64,000 bases of DNA from Nocardioides mangrovicus (GCF_003674065.1 NZ_RDBE01000007.1:502085-566084), one strand, 5' to 3'; shown: positions 1 to 8,644, numbered from the stretch's first letter. The notes: generated from the sequence alone by a model not told the origin. Numbers and translations: made by a program.

Positions 1-1
1 C

Positions 2-262
2 GACCCGGTCGTGAGCCTGCTGCAGCGTGCGCCGGGGCTGATCGGCCGCGCTGCCACCGCCGTCCCCGGCGCCCTGCAGCCCAAGCCGAAGCGGACGGTG
101 CGGGTGATGGCCTTCGACGCGCAGGGCCGCACGGTGCACGACCTGGCCGGCGACGCCTCGGGCTACCACATGGTCACCGGCGTACGCGAGCACGACGGCC
201 GGGTCTGGCTGGGCAGCCTGGAGGAGGGTGCGGTCGCGGTGATGGACGTTCCGGCCTCGTAA
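2..262 (+). CDS. SMP-30/strictosidine-synthase-like protein, C-terminal fragment
   Basis: Open reading frame running in from the left edge; only the last 86 residues are present, so start and length are unknown. The visible part has a basic Pro/Lys linker, then beta-propeller-like text ([34 protein letters not shown]) ending in a short hydrophobic strand. This blade pattern is typical of the last repeats of SMP-30/gluconolactonase and strictosidine-synthase-like six-bladed propellers, which hydrolyse lactones or related esters. Function cannot be fixed from this piece. The stop codon overlaps the -10 box proposed for dxs. Confidence 0.6.
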   Translation, partial: DPVVSLLQRAPGLIGRAATAVPGALQPKPKRTVRVMAFDAQGRTVHDLAGDASGYHMVTGVREHDGRVWLGSLEEGAVAVMDVPAS

Positions 263-265
263 ACT
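260..265 (+). promoter_or_regulatory. -10 box (TAAACT) of a leaderless dxs promoter
   Basis: TAAACT fits the actinobacterial TANNNT -10 consensus and lies 8 nt before the dxs ATG. No Shine-Dalgarno sequence lies in between, so the transcript probably starts at or next to the A of the start codon. Its TAA is also the stop codon of the upstream gene. No clear -35 box is visible. This is inference from spacing. Confidence 0.5.
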
Positions 266-273
266 CACCTGTC

Positions 274-2181
274 ATGGGTCACCTCGAACGGCTGCGCGGT
301 CCTGCCGACCTGCGGTCCCTCGACCCCGGGGAGCTCGACGAGCTCGCCACCGAGATCCGCGACTTCCTGGTCACCAAGGTCTCGCGCACGGGCGGTCACC
401 TCGGGCCGAACCTCGGCGTCGTGGAGCTCACCATCGCCCTGCACCGGGTCTTCGACTCCCCGCGCGAGCCGATCGTCTTCGACACCGGCCACCAGAGCTA
501 CGTCCACAAGATGCTCACCGGCCGGGCCGACGGCTTCGACCGGCTCAAGCAGGAGGGCGGCCTCTCGGGCTACCCCTCGCGGTCGGAGTCCGAGCACGAC
601 GTCGTGGAGAACCAGCACGCCTCCACCTCGCTCTCCTACGCCGACGGCCTGGCCAAGGCGTTCTCCATCCGCGGCGAGGACCGCACCGTCGTGGCCGTCA
701 TCGGCGACGGGGCGCTGACCGGCGGCATGGCCTGGGAGGCGCTCAACAACATCGCCGCGGGCCAGGACCGGCCGGTGGTCATCGTCGTGAACGACAACGG
801 CCGCTCCTACACCCCGACCGTCGGCGGGCTGGCCGAGCACCTCACCGCGCTGCGCACCAACCCCCGTTACGAGCAGGTGCTCGACGTCGTCAAGACCCGG
901 CTCAACGGCGTCCGCGGCGTCGGCCCGGCGGTCTACGACGCGCTCCACGCGATGAAGAAGGGCATGAAGGACGCCCTGGCCCCGCAAGGACTCTTCGAGG
1001 ACCTCGGGCTGAAGTACGTCGGCCCCGTCGACGGCCACGACCGGGTGGCGCTCGAGCAGGCGCTGCGGCAGGCCAAGCGGTTCGGCGGGCCGGTGATCGT
1101 CCACGCCATCACCCGCAAGGGCTTCGGCTACGACCACGCCGAGCAGCACGAGGAGGACCAGATGCACGGCCCCGGGCCGTTCGACGTCCTCACCGGGGCG
1201 GAGAAGCCCAAGGGCCGGCAGTGGAGCGACGTGTTCGCCGAGGAGATGGTCGCGCTCGGGGCCGAGCGTCCCGACCTGGTCGGCATCACCGCCGCGATGC
1301 TCTACCCGGTCGGCCTCGACCGCTTCGCCGCGGCCTACCCCGACCGGGTCTTCGACGTCGGCATCGCCGAGCAGCACGCCACCACCTCGGCGGCGGGGCT
1401 CGCGCTGGGCGGCCTCCACCCGGTGTTCGCGGTCTACGCGACGTTCCTCAACCGGGCCTTCGACCAGATCCTCATGGACGTCGCGATGCACCGCCTCGGT
1501 GTCACCTTCGTGCTCGACCGCTCCGGCGTCACGGGTCCCGACGGGGCCAGCCACAACGGCATGTGGGACCTGTCCTTCCTGCAGATCGTGCCCGGCCTGC
1601 GGCTGGCCGCCCCACGCGACGCCACCCGGCTGCGCGAGCTGCTGCGCGAGGCGGTCGAGGTCGCCGACGCCCCCACGGTCGTCCGCTATCCCAAGGGCGG
1701 TCCGCCCGTCGACCTCGACGCCGTCGATCGCGTCGGGGGCCTCGACGTGCTGGCCCGCGACGGCGCCCGCGACGTGCTGCTGGTCGGCGTGGGCTCGATG
1801 GCGACCACCGCGGTCGACGTCGGGAAGCGGCTGGTGGCGCAGGGCATCGGCGTCACCGTCGTCGACCCGCGCTGGGTGAAGCCCTACGACGAGGCCGTGG
1901 TGGACCTGGCCCGCGGCCACCGGCTGGTGGTCACCGTCGAGGACAACGGTGTGGCGGGCGGCTGCGGCGCGGCGCTGCTCCAGCTGCTGGCCGAGCGCCG
2001 GGTCGCCACCCCGGTGCGCATCCACGGCATCCCGCAGGAGTTCCTCGACCACGCCTCGCGCGACTCCATCCTCGAGCGGGTGGGCCTGACCCCGCAGACC
2101 ATCGCGCGCCAGGTGGTCGAGGACATCGCGGCGCTGCCGGACCCAGGAGCGTTGACGCCTCCGGTCGGCTCAGACCGCTGA
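274..2181 (+). CDS. dxs: 1-deoxy-D-xylulose-5-phosphate synthase
   Basis: Condenses pyruvate and glyceraldehyde-3-phosphate to DXP, the first step of the MEP isoprenoid pathway; cytosolic, thiamine-diphosphate and Mg dependent. The 635 residues match the usual length (about 620-640). Visible signatures: [13 protein letters not shown] near residue 48, the [15 protein letters not shown] block, the ThDP/Mg motif [16 protein letters not shown] around residues 148-163 with NDNG after it, and the transketolase pyrimidine-domain block [15 protein letters not shown] around 360-375. The C-terminal transketolase domain follows. The ATG at 274 starts right at [16 protein letters not shown], the normal N-terminus of DXS. 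No other MEP gene is nearby. A hairpin lies over the stop codon. Confidence 0.97.
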   Translation: MGHLERLRGPADLRSLDPGELDELATEIRDFLVTKVSRTGGHLGPNLGVVELTIALHRVFDSPREPIVFDTGHQSYVHKMLTGRADGFDRLKQEGGLSGYPSRSESEHDVVENQHASTSLSYADGLAKAFSIRGEDRTVVAVIGDGALTGGMAWEALNNIAAGQDRPVVIVVNDNGRSYTPTVGGLAEHLTALRTNPRYEQVLDVVKTRLNGVRGVGPAVYDALHAMKKGMKDALAPQGLFEDLGLKYVGPVDGHDRVALEQALRQAKRFGGPVIVHAITRKGFGYDHAEQHEEDQMHGPGPFDVLTGAEKPKGRQWSDVFAEEMVALGAERPDLVGITAAMLYPVGLDRFAAAYPDRVFDVGIAEQHATTSAAGLALGGLHPVFAVYATFLNRAFDQILMDVAMHRLGVTFVLDRSGVTGPDGASHNGMWDLSFLQIVPGLRLAAPRDATRLRELLREAVEVADAPTVVRYPKGGPPVDLDAVDRVGGLDVLARDGARDVLLVGVGSMATTAVDVGKRLVAQGIGVTVVDPRWVKPYDEAVVDLARGHRLVVTVEDNGVAGGCGAALLQLLAERRVATPVRIHGIPQEFLDHASRDSILERVGLTPQTIARQVVEDIAALPDPGALTPPVGSDR

Positions 2182-2187
2182 GCCGAC
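2164..2187 (+). terminator. Hairpin over the dxs stop codon
   Basis: Perfect inverted repeat with 10-bp arms (GTCGGCTCAG / CTGAGCCGAC) and a 4-nt loop. The dxs TGA (2179-2181) lies in the 3' arm. No T-tract follows, so it would be a U-less terminator or a 3'-end stabilising stem rather than a classical intrinsic terminator. Confidence 0.55.
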
Positions 2188-2211
2188 GCCGCGAACCTGC
2201 GCGGCGAGCCC

Positions 2212-2247
2212 GGCCGGCGTCACGGCCGGCGTCACGGCCGGCGTCAC
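2212..2247. repeat. 12-bp tandem repeat, three perfect copies
   Basis: GGCCGGCGTCAC occurs three times head-to-tail between dxs and the PAC2 gene, directly upstream of the PAC2 promoter. Each unit contains the palindrome GCCGGC. It is non-coding on the + strand and probably arose by replication slippage. Confidence 0.85.
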
Positions 2248-2267
2248 GACGTCCACCCGGTGAACAC

Positions 2268-2273
2268 TAGGGT
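2268..2273 (+). promoter_or_regulatory. -10 box (TAGGGT) of a leaderless promoter for the PAC2 gene
   Basis: TAGGGT lies 6 nt before the ATG at 2280, the spacing expected if transcription starts at the first base of the start codon. No Shine-Dalgarno sequence fits in the gap. The 12-bp tandem repeats occupy the region where a -35 element would sit. Confidence 0.6.
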
Positions 2274-2279
2274 TGTCCC

Positions 2280-3209
2280 ATGCCGCAGGCCCGTTTCGTG
2301 CACATCGTCGACGAGGTGCCGGAGCTCGGTGCGCTGCCCGTGGGTCCGGTGCTCGTCGTCGGTCTCGACGGGTTCCTCGACGCCGGCAGCGCCTCGGCCC
2401 TGGCCATCACCTACCTGCTCGAGTCCGACGCCGGCCGTGTGGTCGCCAGCCTGGAGGTCGACGAGTTCTACGACTACCGCGCCCGGCGGCCCGCGATGAC
2501 CTTCCACGAGAACCACTACACCGACTACGACGCGCCGCGGCTGGTCGTGAGGCTGCTGCGCGACGCCGCCGGCACGCCCTACCTGCTGCTCACCGGTCCC
2601 GAGCCGGACATCCGCTGGGAGGGCTTCGCCGGCGCGGTCCGCGCGGTCGTCGAGCACTTCGGCGTCCGGCTGATCGCGATGCTGGGCTCGGTGCCGATGG
2701 CGGTGCCGCACACGCGCCCGGTGCAGCTGACCAACCACGCCACCGACGAGTCGCTGCTCGTGCAGCCCAACAGCTGGCGCGGGGAGATCCGGATCCCCTC
2801 CAGCGCTCAGGCCCTGCTGGAGCTGCGGCTGGGGGAGTGGGGCCACCCGGTCCTCGGGTTCGTCGCCCACATCCCGCACTACGTCGCGCAGCTGGGCTAC
2901 CCGCAGGCCTCGGTGGCGCTGCTGGAGTCGATCGGCGGATCGACCGAGCTCACCTGGGACCTGACCGGGCTGCGCGAGGCGGCCGAGCGGCAGGCCGGCG
3001 AGATCGAGCAGCAGATCGCCGACTCCGAGGAGGTGCGCGAGGTCGTGTCCGGCCTGGAGCAGCAGTACGACGCCTTCCACCGCGCGGCCGAGCAGGACCA
3101 GGGTCTGCTCGCCGAGGGCGAACCGCTGCCGTCGGGCGACGAGATCGGCGCCCAGTTCGAGCAGTTCCTCGCCGGCCTCGACGGCGACGAGAAGCGGGAC
3201 GAGAGCTGA
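2280..3209 (+). CDS. PAC2 family protein (proteasome-assembly-chaperone fold)
   Basis: 309 residues of the PAC2 family, which is widespread in actinobacteria and archaea and related in fold to eukaryotic proteasome assembly chaperones. Visible family features: GLDGFLDAGSASALAITYLLE near the N-terminus, VVASLEVDEFYDYRARRP, GPEPDIRWEGF, and IPHYVAQLGYPQASVALLESI. The C-terminal third is charged and helical (REAAERQAGEIEQQIADSEEVREV), probably a coiled coil, with a PSGDEIGAQFEQFLAGLD tail. The exact bacterial role is not established; a link to proteasome function is only by homology. It overlaps tesB by one base (TGATG), so the two are probably translationally coupled. Confidence 0.88.
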   Translation: MPQARFVHIVDEVPELGALPVGPVLVVGLDGFLDAGSASALAITYLLESDAGRVVASLEVDEFYDYRARRPAMTFHENHYTDYDAPRLVVRLLRDAAGTPYLLLTGPEPDIRWEGFAGAVRAVVEHFGVRLIAMLGSVPMAVPHTRPVQLTNHATDESLLVQPNSWRGEIRIPSSAQALLELRLGEWGHPVLGFVAHIPHYVAQLGYPQASVALLESIGGSTELTWDLTGLREAAERQAGEIEQQIADSEEVREVVSGLEQQYDAFHRAAEQDQGLLAEGEPLPSGDEIGAQFEQFLAGLDGDEKRDES

Positions 3210-4072
3210 TGCCGCACTCGGTGGAGGAGCTCGTCGGCCTGCTCGACCTCGAGCGCATCGACGACAACCTGTTCCGCGGCACCCAGCCCGACACCTCGCG
3301 CCAGCGGGTGTTCGGCGGTCAGGTGGCCGCGCAGTCCCTGGTCGCGGCCAGCAGGACCGTCGACGCCGAGCACCACGTGCACTCGCTGCACTCCTACTTC
3401 CTGCGGCCCGGCGATCCGGCGGTGCCGATCGTCTACGACGTCGACGACCTGCGCGACGGCCGCTCCTTCACCACCCGCCGGGTGGCCGCGCGCCAGCACG
3501 GTCAGGAGATCTACTTCCAGACCGTCAGCTACCAGATCGACGAGGACGGGCTCGACCACCAGGACGCGATGCCCGACGTGACGCCGCCCCAGGAGTGCCC
3601 GCAGCTGAGCGACCTGTTCCGCGACCACGCGCCGGAGGCGGCCGAGGAGTGGGACAAGGAGTGGGCCGCGCTCGACATCCGTTGGGCCGGCGACTCCTCC
3701 GAGAGCGGCGGCCTCGCACCCGACCAGCACCCGGCCCGCAACCGGCTGTGGGTGCGGATCAACGGCGAGCTGCCCGACGACCCGACGCTGCACGACGCCG
3801 TCTTCACCTACGCCAGCGACCTGACGTTGCTGGCCGTCTCGCTGGTGCCGCACCGGATCATGATCGGCTCGCCGAAGCTGATGCCGGCCTCGCTGGACCA
3901 CGCGATGTGGTTCCACCGCCGGTTCCGCGCCGACCGGTGGTGGCTCTACGACCAGGTCTCGCCCTCGGCGTCGGGCGCCCGCGGCTTCGCCGTCGCGCGC
4001 GTGTTCACCGAGTCCGGTGTGCTCGGCGCGAGCGTGGCCCAGGAGGGCCTGATCCGGGTCCGCACGCGGTAG
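3209..4072 (+). CDS. tesB: Acyl-CoA thioesterase II
   Basis: Hydrolyses acyl-CoA thioesters to free fatty acid and CoA. The 287 residues form the double hot-dog fold typical of TesB (about 285 aa). Visible blocks: LDLERIDDNLFRGTQPDTSRQRVFGGQVAAQSLVAA (repeat 1 start; conserved VFGGQV), HSLHSYFLRPGDP, RDGRSFTTRRVAARQHG, and in repeat 2 LPDDPTLHDAVFTYASDLTLL, LDHAMWFHRRFRADRWWLYDQVSPSASGARGF. The Asp of YASD and the later Gln/Ser region match the TesB active-site set. The ATG at 3209 is inside the stop of the PAC2 gene. It converges with the SDR gene only 2 bp away; both stop codons sit in one palindrome. Confidence 0.95.
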   Translation: MPHSVEELVGLLDLERIDDNLFRGTQPDTSRQRVFGGQVAAQSLVAASRTVDAEHHVHSLHSYFLRPGDPAVPIVYDVDDLRDGRSFTTRRVAARQHGQEIYFQTVSYQIDEDGLDHQDAMPDVTPPQECPQLSDLFRDHAPEAAEEWDKEWAALDIRWAGDSSESGGLAPDQHPARNRLWVRINGELPDDPTLHDAVFTYASDLTLLAVSLVPHRIMIGSPKLMPASLDHAMWFHRRFRADRWWLYDQVSPSASGARGFAVARVFTESGVLGASVAQEGLIRVRTR

Positions 4073-4082
4073 CGCTACCGCG
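4065..4082. terminator. 18-bp perfect palindrome holding the stop codons of two convergent genes
   Basis: CGCGGTAGCGCTACCGCG reads the same on both strands. The TAG of tesB (4070-4072) and the TAG of the opposing SDR gene (complement of 4075-4077) are mirror images within it. It may act as a bidirectional termination or decay-blocking hairpin for both mRNAs. No U-tract on either side. Confidence 0.5.
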
Positions 4083-4809
4083 CCTCCGGGTCGTCCCCGC
4101 GCGCGGCACGACCACCGTCGACGGGCAGCACCGCGCCGCTCACGAACGAGGCGTCGTCGCTGAGCAGGAACGCGACCGTGCGGGCCACCTCCTCGACCGA
4201 CCCCGCCCGGCCCAGCGGGTGGAGCCGCGCCAGCTGGGAGTCGACGTCGGGATGGACGTCCCGGTAGGCCTGCGAACGGTCGGTGACGATCGAGCCGAGC
4301 GCCACCGCGTTGACCCGGATCCCGTCCGGGCCGTGGTCGACCGCAGCGGCTCGCGTCAGACCTTCGGTGGCCGCCTTGGCCGTGGCGTACGGGAGCGCCC
4401 CTCGCACGGCGCGCTGCGCCTGGTGCGAGGACACGTTCACGATGGCGCCGCCGCGGTCGTGGGCGAGGAAGTGGCTCACGGCCACGCCGGTGCCCACCAC
4501 CGCCAGCCGCAGGTTGGCCTCGATCAGCTCCATCACCTCACCGGCAGGCGACGTCGCCAGGTCGGCGTCGCGGAAGACCGCCGCGTTGTTGACCCAGCCA
4601 GCCAGTGGGCTCAGCTCCTCGGCGGTCCGCGCCGCGCGGCGTGCGTCGTCCTCGTCACCTGCGTCCCCGGTGAGCAGCACCAGGCCCGTGTCGTGCGGAG
4701 GGGGGTCGTCGACGACGTCGAGCACCACCACGTCGCCCTCGGCGCTCAGCCGCTCGGCGATCGCGCGTCCGACGCCCCGAGCTCCACCGGTGACGACGTA
4801 GGAGGCCAT
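4075..4809 (-). CDS. SDR family NAD(P)-dependent oxidoreductase
   Basis: Classical short-chain dehydrogenase/reductase of 244 residues. The cofactor-binding motif VTGGARGVGRAIAERL is at residues 5-20 (TGxxxGxG), the NNAAVF block follows, and the catalytic Ser-Tyr-Lys set is in NVSSHQ...LPYATAKAA. The C-terminus DDASFVSGAVLPVDGG is typical. An acidic residue pair after beta-2 (LDVVDD) suggests a preference for NAD over NADP; this is inference. Substrate unknown. It lies upstream of the htdX-like gene on the same strand in the opposite orientation of transcription order, separated by only 13 bp, so a common transcript htdX-SDR is plausible and would point to lipid metabolism. Confidence 0.9.
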   Translation of the reverse strand: MASYVVTGGARGVGRAIAERLSAEGDVVVLDVVDDPPPHDTGLVLLTGDAGDEDDARRAARTAEELSPLAGWVNNAAVFRDADLATSPAGEVMELIEANLRLAVVGTGVAVSHFLAHDRGGAIVNVSSHQAQRAVRGALPYATAKAATEGLTRAAAVDHGPDGIRVNAVALGSIVTDRSQAYRDVHPDVDSQLARLHPLGRAGSVEEVARTVAFLLSDDASFVSGAVLPVDGGRAARGDDPEAR

Positions 4810-4822
4810 GTCCCCAGTCGTA

Positions 4823-5698
4823 CTACAGGGCGCTCGCCCGGCCCACCAGGTGTGGGGCGCCGTCCTTCGGGCGGGTCAAGGAGAACTCCACGTCGTCGTG
4901 GCCGATCCGGGAGCCGAAGGCGACCTTCGCGGGAAGGAACACCGGCTTCTTGAACTCCGCCACGACGGTGGCGGCCTCCGGGAGCCGGTTGTCGAGCGCG
5001 GCGACCGAACGGGCCAGCGTGCACATTCCGTGGGCGATCTGCTGCTTGAACCCGAAGGCCTTGGCGGTCAGCCCGTAGAGGTGGATCGGGTTGTGGTCGC
5101 CGGAGACCGCGGCGTAGCGGCGGCCGAGGTCGGCCGGCAGCCGCCAGGTGATGGGTCCGGGCGGCACGATCTCGAGCCGGTCGCGCTCGGCGGGGGCCTC
5201 CGGGTCGCCGCGTCCGACCCGCAGGTACTGCGAGGTCGACTCCCACACCGTCTCGCCGTCGGCCCTGACCTCGGTGACCAGGTCGAAGACGGTGCCTTTG
5301 GCGTGCTGGTGCCGGTTCGCGGGCCGCACCGTGACGCCGAGGGTCTCGCCGAGCCGGATCTGTCGGTGCTGGGTGATGGTGTTGGCCAGGTGCACCGACC
5401 CGATCGCCGGGTAGGGGAAGGAGGCGTCGGTCATGATCGCCATCTGCAGGGGGAAGGAGAGCAGGTGCGGGTACGTCAGCGGCAGGTGCTGGCGGGTCGG
5501 GAACTCGCAGACGCGCGCGTACGCGGCGACGTGTGCAGGGTCGACCGCGATGCCCTCGCGCACCAGCGTGAGGTCGGGCAGGTCGCCGCCCTTCTTGGCG
5601 ATCCCGGGAAGCAGGTTCACGCCCGGCAGCACCGGCAGCGCGGCCTTGAGCATCGTCGCCGCGCCCGACGGGTTGTCCTGCACCACCTTCGTCGTCAT
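4823..5698 (-). CDS. htdX: MaoC-like (R)-hydroxyacyl dehydratase, HtdX-like
   Basis: 291 residues with two hot-dog halves, like mycobacterial HtdX (Rv0241c, about 280 aa), which hydrates/dehydrates 3-hydroxyacyl thioesters. The C-terminal half carries the hydratase-2 motif YAAVSGDHNPIHLYGLTAKAFGFKQ followed by IAHGM (residues about 200-230), with catalytic Asp and His. I start at the ATG at 5698 (MTTKVVQDNPSG); a longer in-frame start would overlap the upstream fabG4-like gene. The fabG4-htdX order, with fadA2 divergent, is the same as Rv0242c-Rv0241c/Rv0243 of M. tuberculosis. That supports a role as the dehydratase partner of the neighbouring ketoacyl reductase. Confidence 0.88.
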   Translation of the reverse strand: MTTKVVQDNPSGAATMLKAALPVLPGVNLLPGIAKKGGDLPDLTLVREGIAVDPAHVAAYARVCEFPTRQHLPLTYPHLLSFPLQMAIMTDASFPYPAIGSVHLANTITQHRQIRLGETLGVTVRPANRHQHAKGTVFDLVTEVRADGETVWESTSQYLRVGRGDPEAPAERDRLEIVPPGPITWRLPADLGRRYAAVSGDHNPIHLYGLTAKAFGFKQQIAHGMCTLARSVAALDNRLPEAATVVAEFKKPVFLPAKVAFGSRIGHDDVEFSLTRPKDGAPHLVGRASAL

Positions 5699-5703
5699 CG
5701 TGC

Positions 5704-7038
5704 TCAGGCTCCCAGCATCATCTGGCCGCACACGCGGACGGTGTTGCCGTTCACGGCGGTGGAGCCGGGGGAGGCGTACCAGGCGATGGCCTCGGCCACG
5801 TCCACCGGTTGCCCCGCCTGGCTCATCGCGTTCAGGCGCTGGCCGACCTCGCGGCTGGCGAACGGCATGGCGTCGGTCATCTTGGTCTGGATGAAGCCCG
5901 GGGCCACCGCGTTGATCGTGATGCCTTTCTTCAGCGTGGGCGCGAGCTCGTCGACCCAGCCGATGACGCCGGCCTTGGAGGCGGCGTAGTTGGTCTGACC
6001 GAGGTTGCCGGCGATACCGGCCATGGAGGAGACCCCGATGATGCGCCCGTTGTCCTTGATCAGGTTCTGGGCCAGCAGCTCGGCGGTGATCCGCTCGGGC
6101 GCGATGAGGTTGACCGCCACGACCGAGGCGAAGCGGTCCTCTGCCATGTTGGCCAGCCGCTTGTCGCGGGTGATGCCGGCGTTGTGGACCACGACGTCGA
6201 CCTGGCCGTAGGTGTCCTTGACGTACTGGGCGATGCGCTGCGGGGCGTCGGGGCCGGTGATGTCGAGGGTCAGGCTGTCGCCGTCGAGCTCCTTGGTCAC
6301 CGCCAGCAGCTCGCTGGCGGCCTGCGGGACGTCGATGCCCAGCACCTTCGCACCGTCGCGGTGCAGCACGCGCGCGATCTGCTCGCCGATGCCGCGCGAG
6401 GCGCCGGTGACGATCGCGACCTTGTTCGTCAGCGGCTGCTCGACCGAGGGGACCGGCTTGGCCTTGGTGACGCCCGTGGCGCCGATCCGGACGACCTGGC
6501 CCGAGACGTAGGCGGACTTGGGCGAGAGGTAGAAGGCCAGGGTGCTCTCGAGTGCCTGCTCGGCGCCCTCGGCGACGTAGACCAGCTGCACGGTCGAGCC
6601 GCGGCCGATCTCCTTGCCCAGCGAGCGGGTGAATCCCTCGAGGGCACGCTGGGCCACGCGGTCCTCGCCGGTCAGCTTCTCGGGGATCGCGCCGAGCACC
6701 AGGACGCGGCTGCAGCGGGCGAGGCTGCGCAGCTTGGGGGTGAAGAAGCGCTCGAGCTCCACGAGGTCCTCGGCGGTGCGGATACCGGTGGCGTCGAAGA
6801 CCAGGCCCTTGTAGGTCTGGCCCTCGACCGCCTCGTCGGTGTTGGCGATCTCCAGCTTGTCCAGCGAGGCGGTGAGCTGGTCGACCAGCCGGCCGGCGCC
6901 GCCGGTGACCACGGTGCCGTCGACCAGCGGTGAGCCCGGAGTCCAGCGGTCCAGCTTGACCGGGGCGGGCAGGCCGAGGTTCTTGACCAGCAGCTTGCCG
7001 ATCGGCGTGGTGGTGAAGGCCTGGTAGCGGTCGGTCAT
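5704..7038 (-). CDS. fabG4: High-molecular-weight 3-oxoacyl-[ACP/CoA] reductase, FabG4-like
   Basis: 444 residues, much longer than an ordinary FabG (about 245) and close to mycobacterial FabG4 (454). The N-terminal ~200 residues are the degenerate flavodoxin-like domain (MTDRYQAFTTTPIGKLLVKNLGLP). The C-terminal domain is a full ketoreductase: VTGASRGIGEQIARVL near residue 215, VHNAGITRDKRLANM, the Ser in GVSSMAGIAGNLGQ, and YAASKAGV for Tyr/Lys. It reduces 3-ketoacyl thioesters with NAD(P)H. The ATG at 7038 fits the FabG4 N-terminus; the reading frame upstream to 7191 lacks homology. Only 5 bp separate it from the htdX-like gene, so they are one operon. Confidence 0.92.
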   Translation of the reverse strand: MTDRYQAFTTTPIGKLLVKNLGLPAPVKLDRWTPGSPLVDGTVVTGGAGRLVDQLTASLDKLEIANTDEAVEGQTYKGLVFDATGIRTAEDLVELERFFTPKLRSLARCSRVLVLGAIPEKLTGEDRVAQRALEGFTRSLGKEIGRGSTVQLVYVAEGAEQALESTLAFYLSPKSAYVSGQVVRIGATGVTKAKPVPSVEQPLTNKVAIVTGASRGIGEQIARVLHRDGAKVLGIDVPQAASELLAVTKELDGDSLTLDITGPDAPQRIAQYVKDTYGQVDVVVHNAGITRDKRLANMAEDRFASVVAVNLIAPERITAELLAQNLIKDNGRIIGVSSMAGIAGNLGQTNYAASKAGVIGWVDELAPTLKKGITINAVAPGFIQTKMTDAMPFASREVGQRLNAMSQAGQPVDVAEAIAWYASPGSTAVNGNTVRVCGQMMLGA

Positions 7039-7183
7039 GGCGGGACGCACTCCTGCGAGGTCGGGGTCGCTCAGCGGTAGGTTCGTCGAACGTAACGAGT
7101 GGTGTAACTCAGTGTCCACCTTTCGTGACCTGCCCCTCACGGCGTTCCCTTTCCACCGGGCGCGAGACAGGATGGGAGTCAAC

Positions 7184-7197
7184 CTACCCACGGGTAG
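7184..7197. promoter_or_regulatory. Candidate operator between fabG4-like and fadA2-like genes
   Basis: CTACCC-AC-GGGTAG is an inverted repeat with 6-bp arms and a 2-bp centre, in the middle of the 239-bp divergent region (7039-7277). The size and symmetry fit a TetR-family or FadR-like operator. The TetR gene at 8847-9530 is a possible binder, but nothing in the sequence proves it. Nearby, 7081-7091 (GTTCG-T-CGAAC) is a second small inverted repeat. Confidence 0.4.
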
Positions 7198-7277
7198 CCC
7201 CGGACCGGACCGACCGGCCCCGTCCGGGCCTGCAGCCCGTACGGTGCAGCACAGCCCTCGATGCGCAGGAGGAACCC

Positions 7278-8558
7278 ATGCCCGCAGGCACCCGACGTGT
7301 CGCCGTCCTCGGTGGCAACCGGATCCCGTTCGCCCGCTCCAACACCGTCTACGCCACGGCCAGCAACCAGGAGATGCTGACCGCCGCCATCGACGGCCTG
7401 GTGGCGCGCTACGGCCTCGCGGGGGAGCGACTGGGGGAGGTGGCCGCCGGCGCGGTGCTCAAGCACAGTCGCGACTTCAACCTCACCCGTGAGTCGGTGC
7501 TCGGCTCCCGGCTCGCGCCGACCACCCCGGCCGTCGACCTGCAGCAGGCGTGCGGCACCGGGCTGCAGTCGGCGATCTACATCGCCAACAAGATCGCGCT
7601 GGGGCAGATCGACGCCGGCATCGCCGGCGGCACCGACACCACCTCCGACGCGCCGATCGCGATCGGGGAGAAGCTCCGCCAGATCCTGCTCGAGGCCAAC
7701 CGGGCCAAGACCACGCAGGGCCGGCTGGCCGCCCTGGCCAAGATCCGCCCGCAGTACCTGGTGCCGTCGATCCCGCAGAACGGCGAGCCCCGCACCAAGC
7801 TGTCGATGGGCGAGCACCAGGCGCTGACGACGCTGGAGTGGCAGATCAGCCGCGAGGCCCAGGACGAGCTGGCCGTCGCCTCCCACCAGCACCTCGCCGC
7901 GTCGTACGAGTCCGGCTTCCAAGACGACCTGATCACCGCCTTCGACGGCCTCGAGCGCGACCAGAACCTGCGCGCCGACTCCTCGCTGGAGAAGCTGGCC
8001 AAGCTCAAGCCGGTCTTCGGCAAGGGCGAGGCTGCCACCATGACCGCCGCCAACTCCACACCGCTGACCGACGGTGCCGCCGTCGCGCTCTTGGCCACCG
8101 AGGAGTGGGCCGAGGCGCACGGCATCGCGGTGCGCGCCTGGTTCGTCGACGCCGAGACCGCGGCCGTCGACTACGTGCACGGCGGCGAGGGCCTGCTGAT
8201 GGCGCCGGCGTATGCCGTGCCGCGGTTGCTGGAGCGCAACGGGCTCACGCTGCAGGACTTCGACTTCTACGAGATCCACGAGGCGTTCGCCTCCCAGGTG
8301 CTCTCGACCCTCAAGGCCTGGGAGGACCCGGTGTTCTGCAAGGAGCGCGTGGGCCTCGACGCCCCGCTGGGCTCCATCGACCGCTCCAAGCTGAACGTCA
8401 ACGGCTCCTCGCTGGCCGCCGGTCACCCCTTCGCCGCCACCGGCGCGCGGATCCTGGCCAACCTCGCCAAGCTCCTCGAGCAGAAGGGCTCCGGGCGGGG
8501 CCTGATCTCGATCTGCGCCGCCGGCGGGCAGGGCGTGACCGCGATCCTGGAGCGCTGA
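7278..8558 (+). CDS. fadA2: Acetyl-CoA C-acyltransferase (thiolase), FadA2-like
   Basis: 426-residue thiolase that cleaves or forms 3-ketoacyl-CoA. Active-site residues are visible: nucleophile Cys in LQQACGTGLQ (about residue 92), His in EIHEAFASQV, the C-terminal Cys in ISICAAGGQG, and NVNGSSLAAGHPFAATGAR. The start at 7278 is set by an AGGAGG Shine-Dalgarno sequence 5-10 nt upstream and by the N-terminus TRRVAVLGGNRIPFARSNTVY. Divergent from the fabG4-htdX pair, as fadA2 (Rv0243) is in M. tuberculosis. Length fits the FadI/FadA2 group rather than the ~390-aa PhaA group. The three genes could run a reversible acyl-chain cycle lacking only a reductase or dehydrogenase. Confidence 0.93.
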   Translation: MPAGTRRVAVLGGNRIPFARSNTVYATASNQEMLTAAIDGLVARYGLAGERLGEVAAGAVLKHSRDFNLTRESVLGSRLAPTTPAVDLQQACGTGLQSAIYIANKIALGQIDAGIAGGTDTTSDAPIAIGEKLRQILLEANRAKTTQGRLAALAKIRPQYLVPSIPQNGEPRTKLSMGEHQALTTLEWQISREAQDELAVASHQHLAASYESGFQDDLITAFDGLERDQNLRADSSLEKLAKLKPVFGKGEAATMTAANSTPLTDGAAVALLATEEWAEAHGIAVRAWFVDAETAAVDYVHGGEGLLMAPAYAVPRLLERNGLTLQDFDFYEIHEAFASQVLSTLKAWEDPVFCKERVGLDAPLGSIDRSKLNVNGSSLAAGHPFAATGARILANLAKLLEQKGSGRGLISICAAGGQGVTAILER

Positions 8559-8614
8559 GGCGAGCGCAGCGAGACGTGGCGCTCCCGATCGCAGGACCCG
8601 AAACGACAGCGGCG

Positions 8615-8644
8615 GGGGTTTTGCCGGGCACCCGGCAAAACCCC
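8615..8644. terminator. 14-bp-arm inverted repeat downstream of fadA2
   Basis: GGGGTTTTGCCGGG and its exact complement are separated by only CA. It sits 56 bp past the thiolase stop in the gap between two convergent genes and is the strongest stem in that gap. The T and A runs are within the arms, not after them, so it is a hairpin or bidirectional terminator candidate rather than a textbook intrinsic terminator. Confidence 0.55.

Noticed and set aside
265-2052. 595-residue open frame on the minus strand across dxs
   Set aside because: Shadow of dxs: low-complexity Val/Asp/Gly/His/Arg-rich translation with no family features. In very GC-rich coding DNA the complementary frame often stays open.
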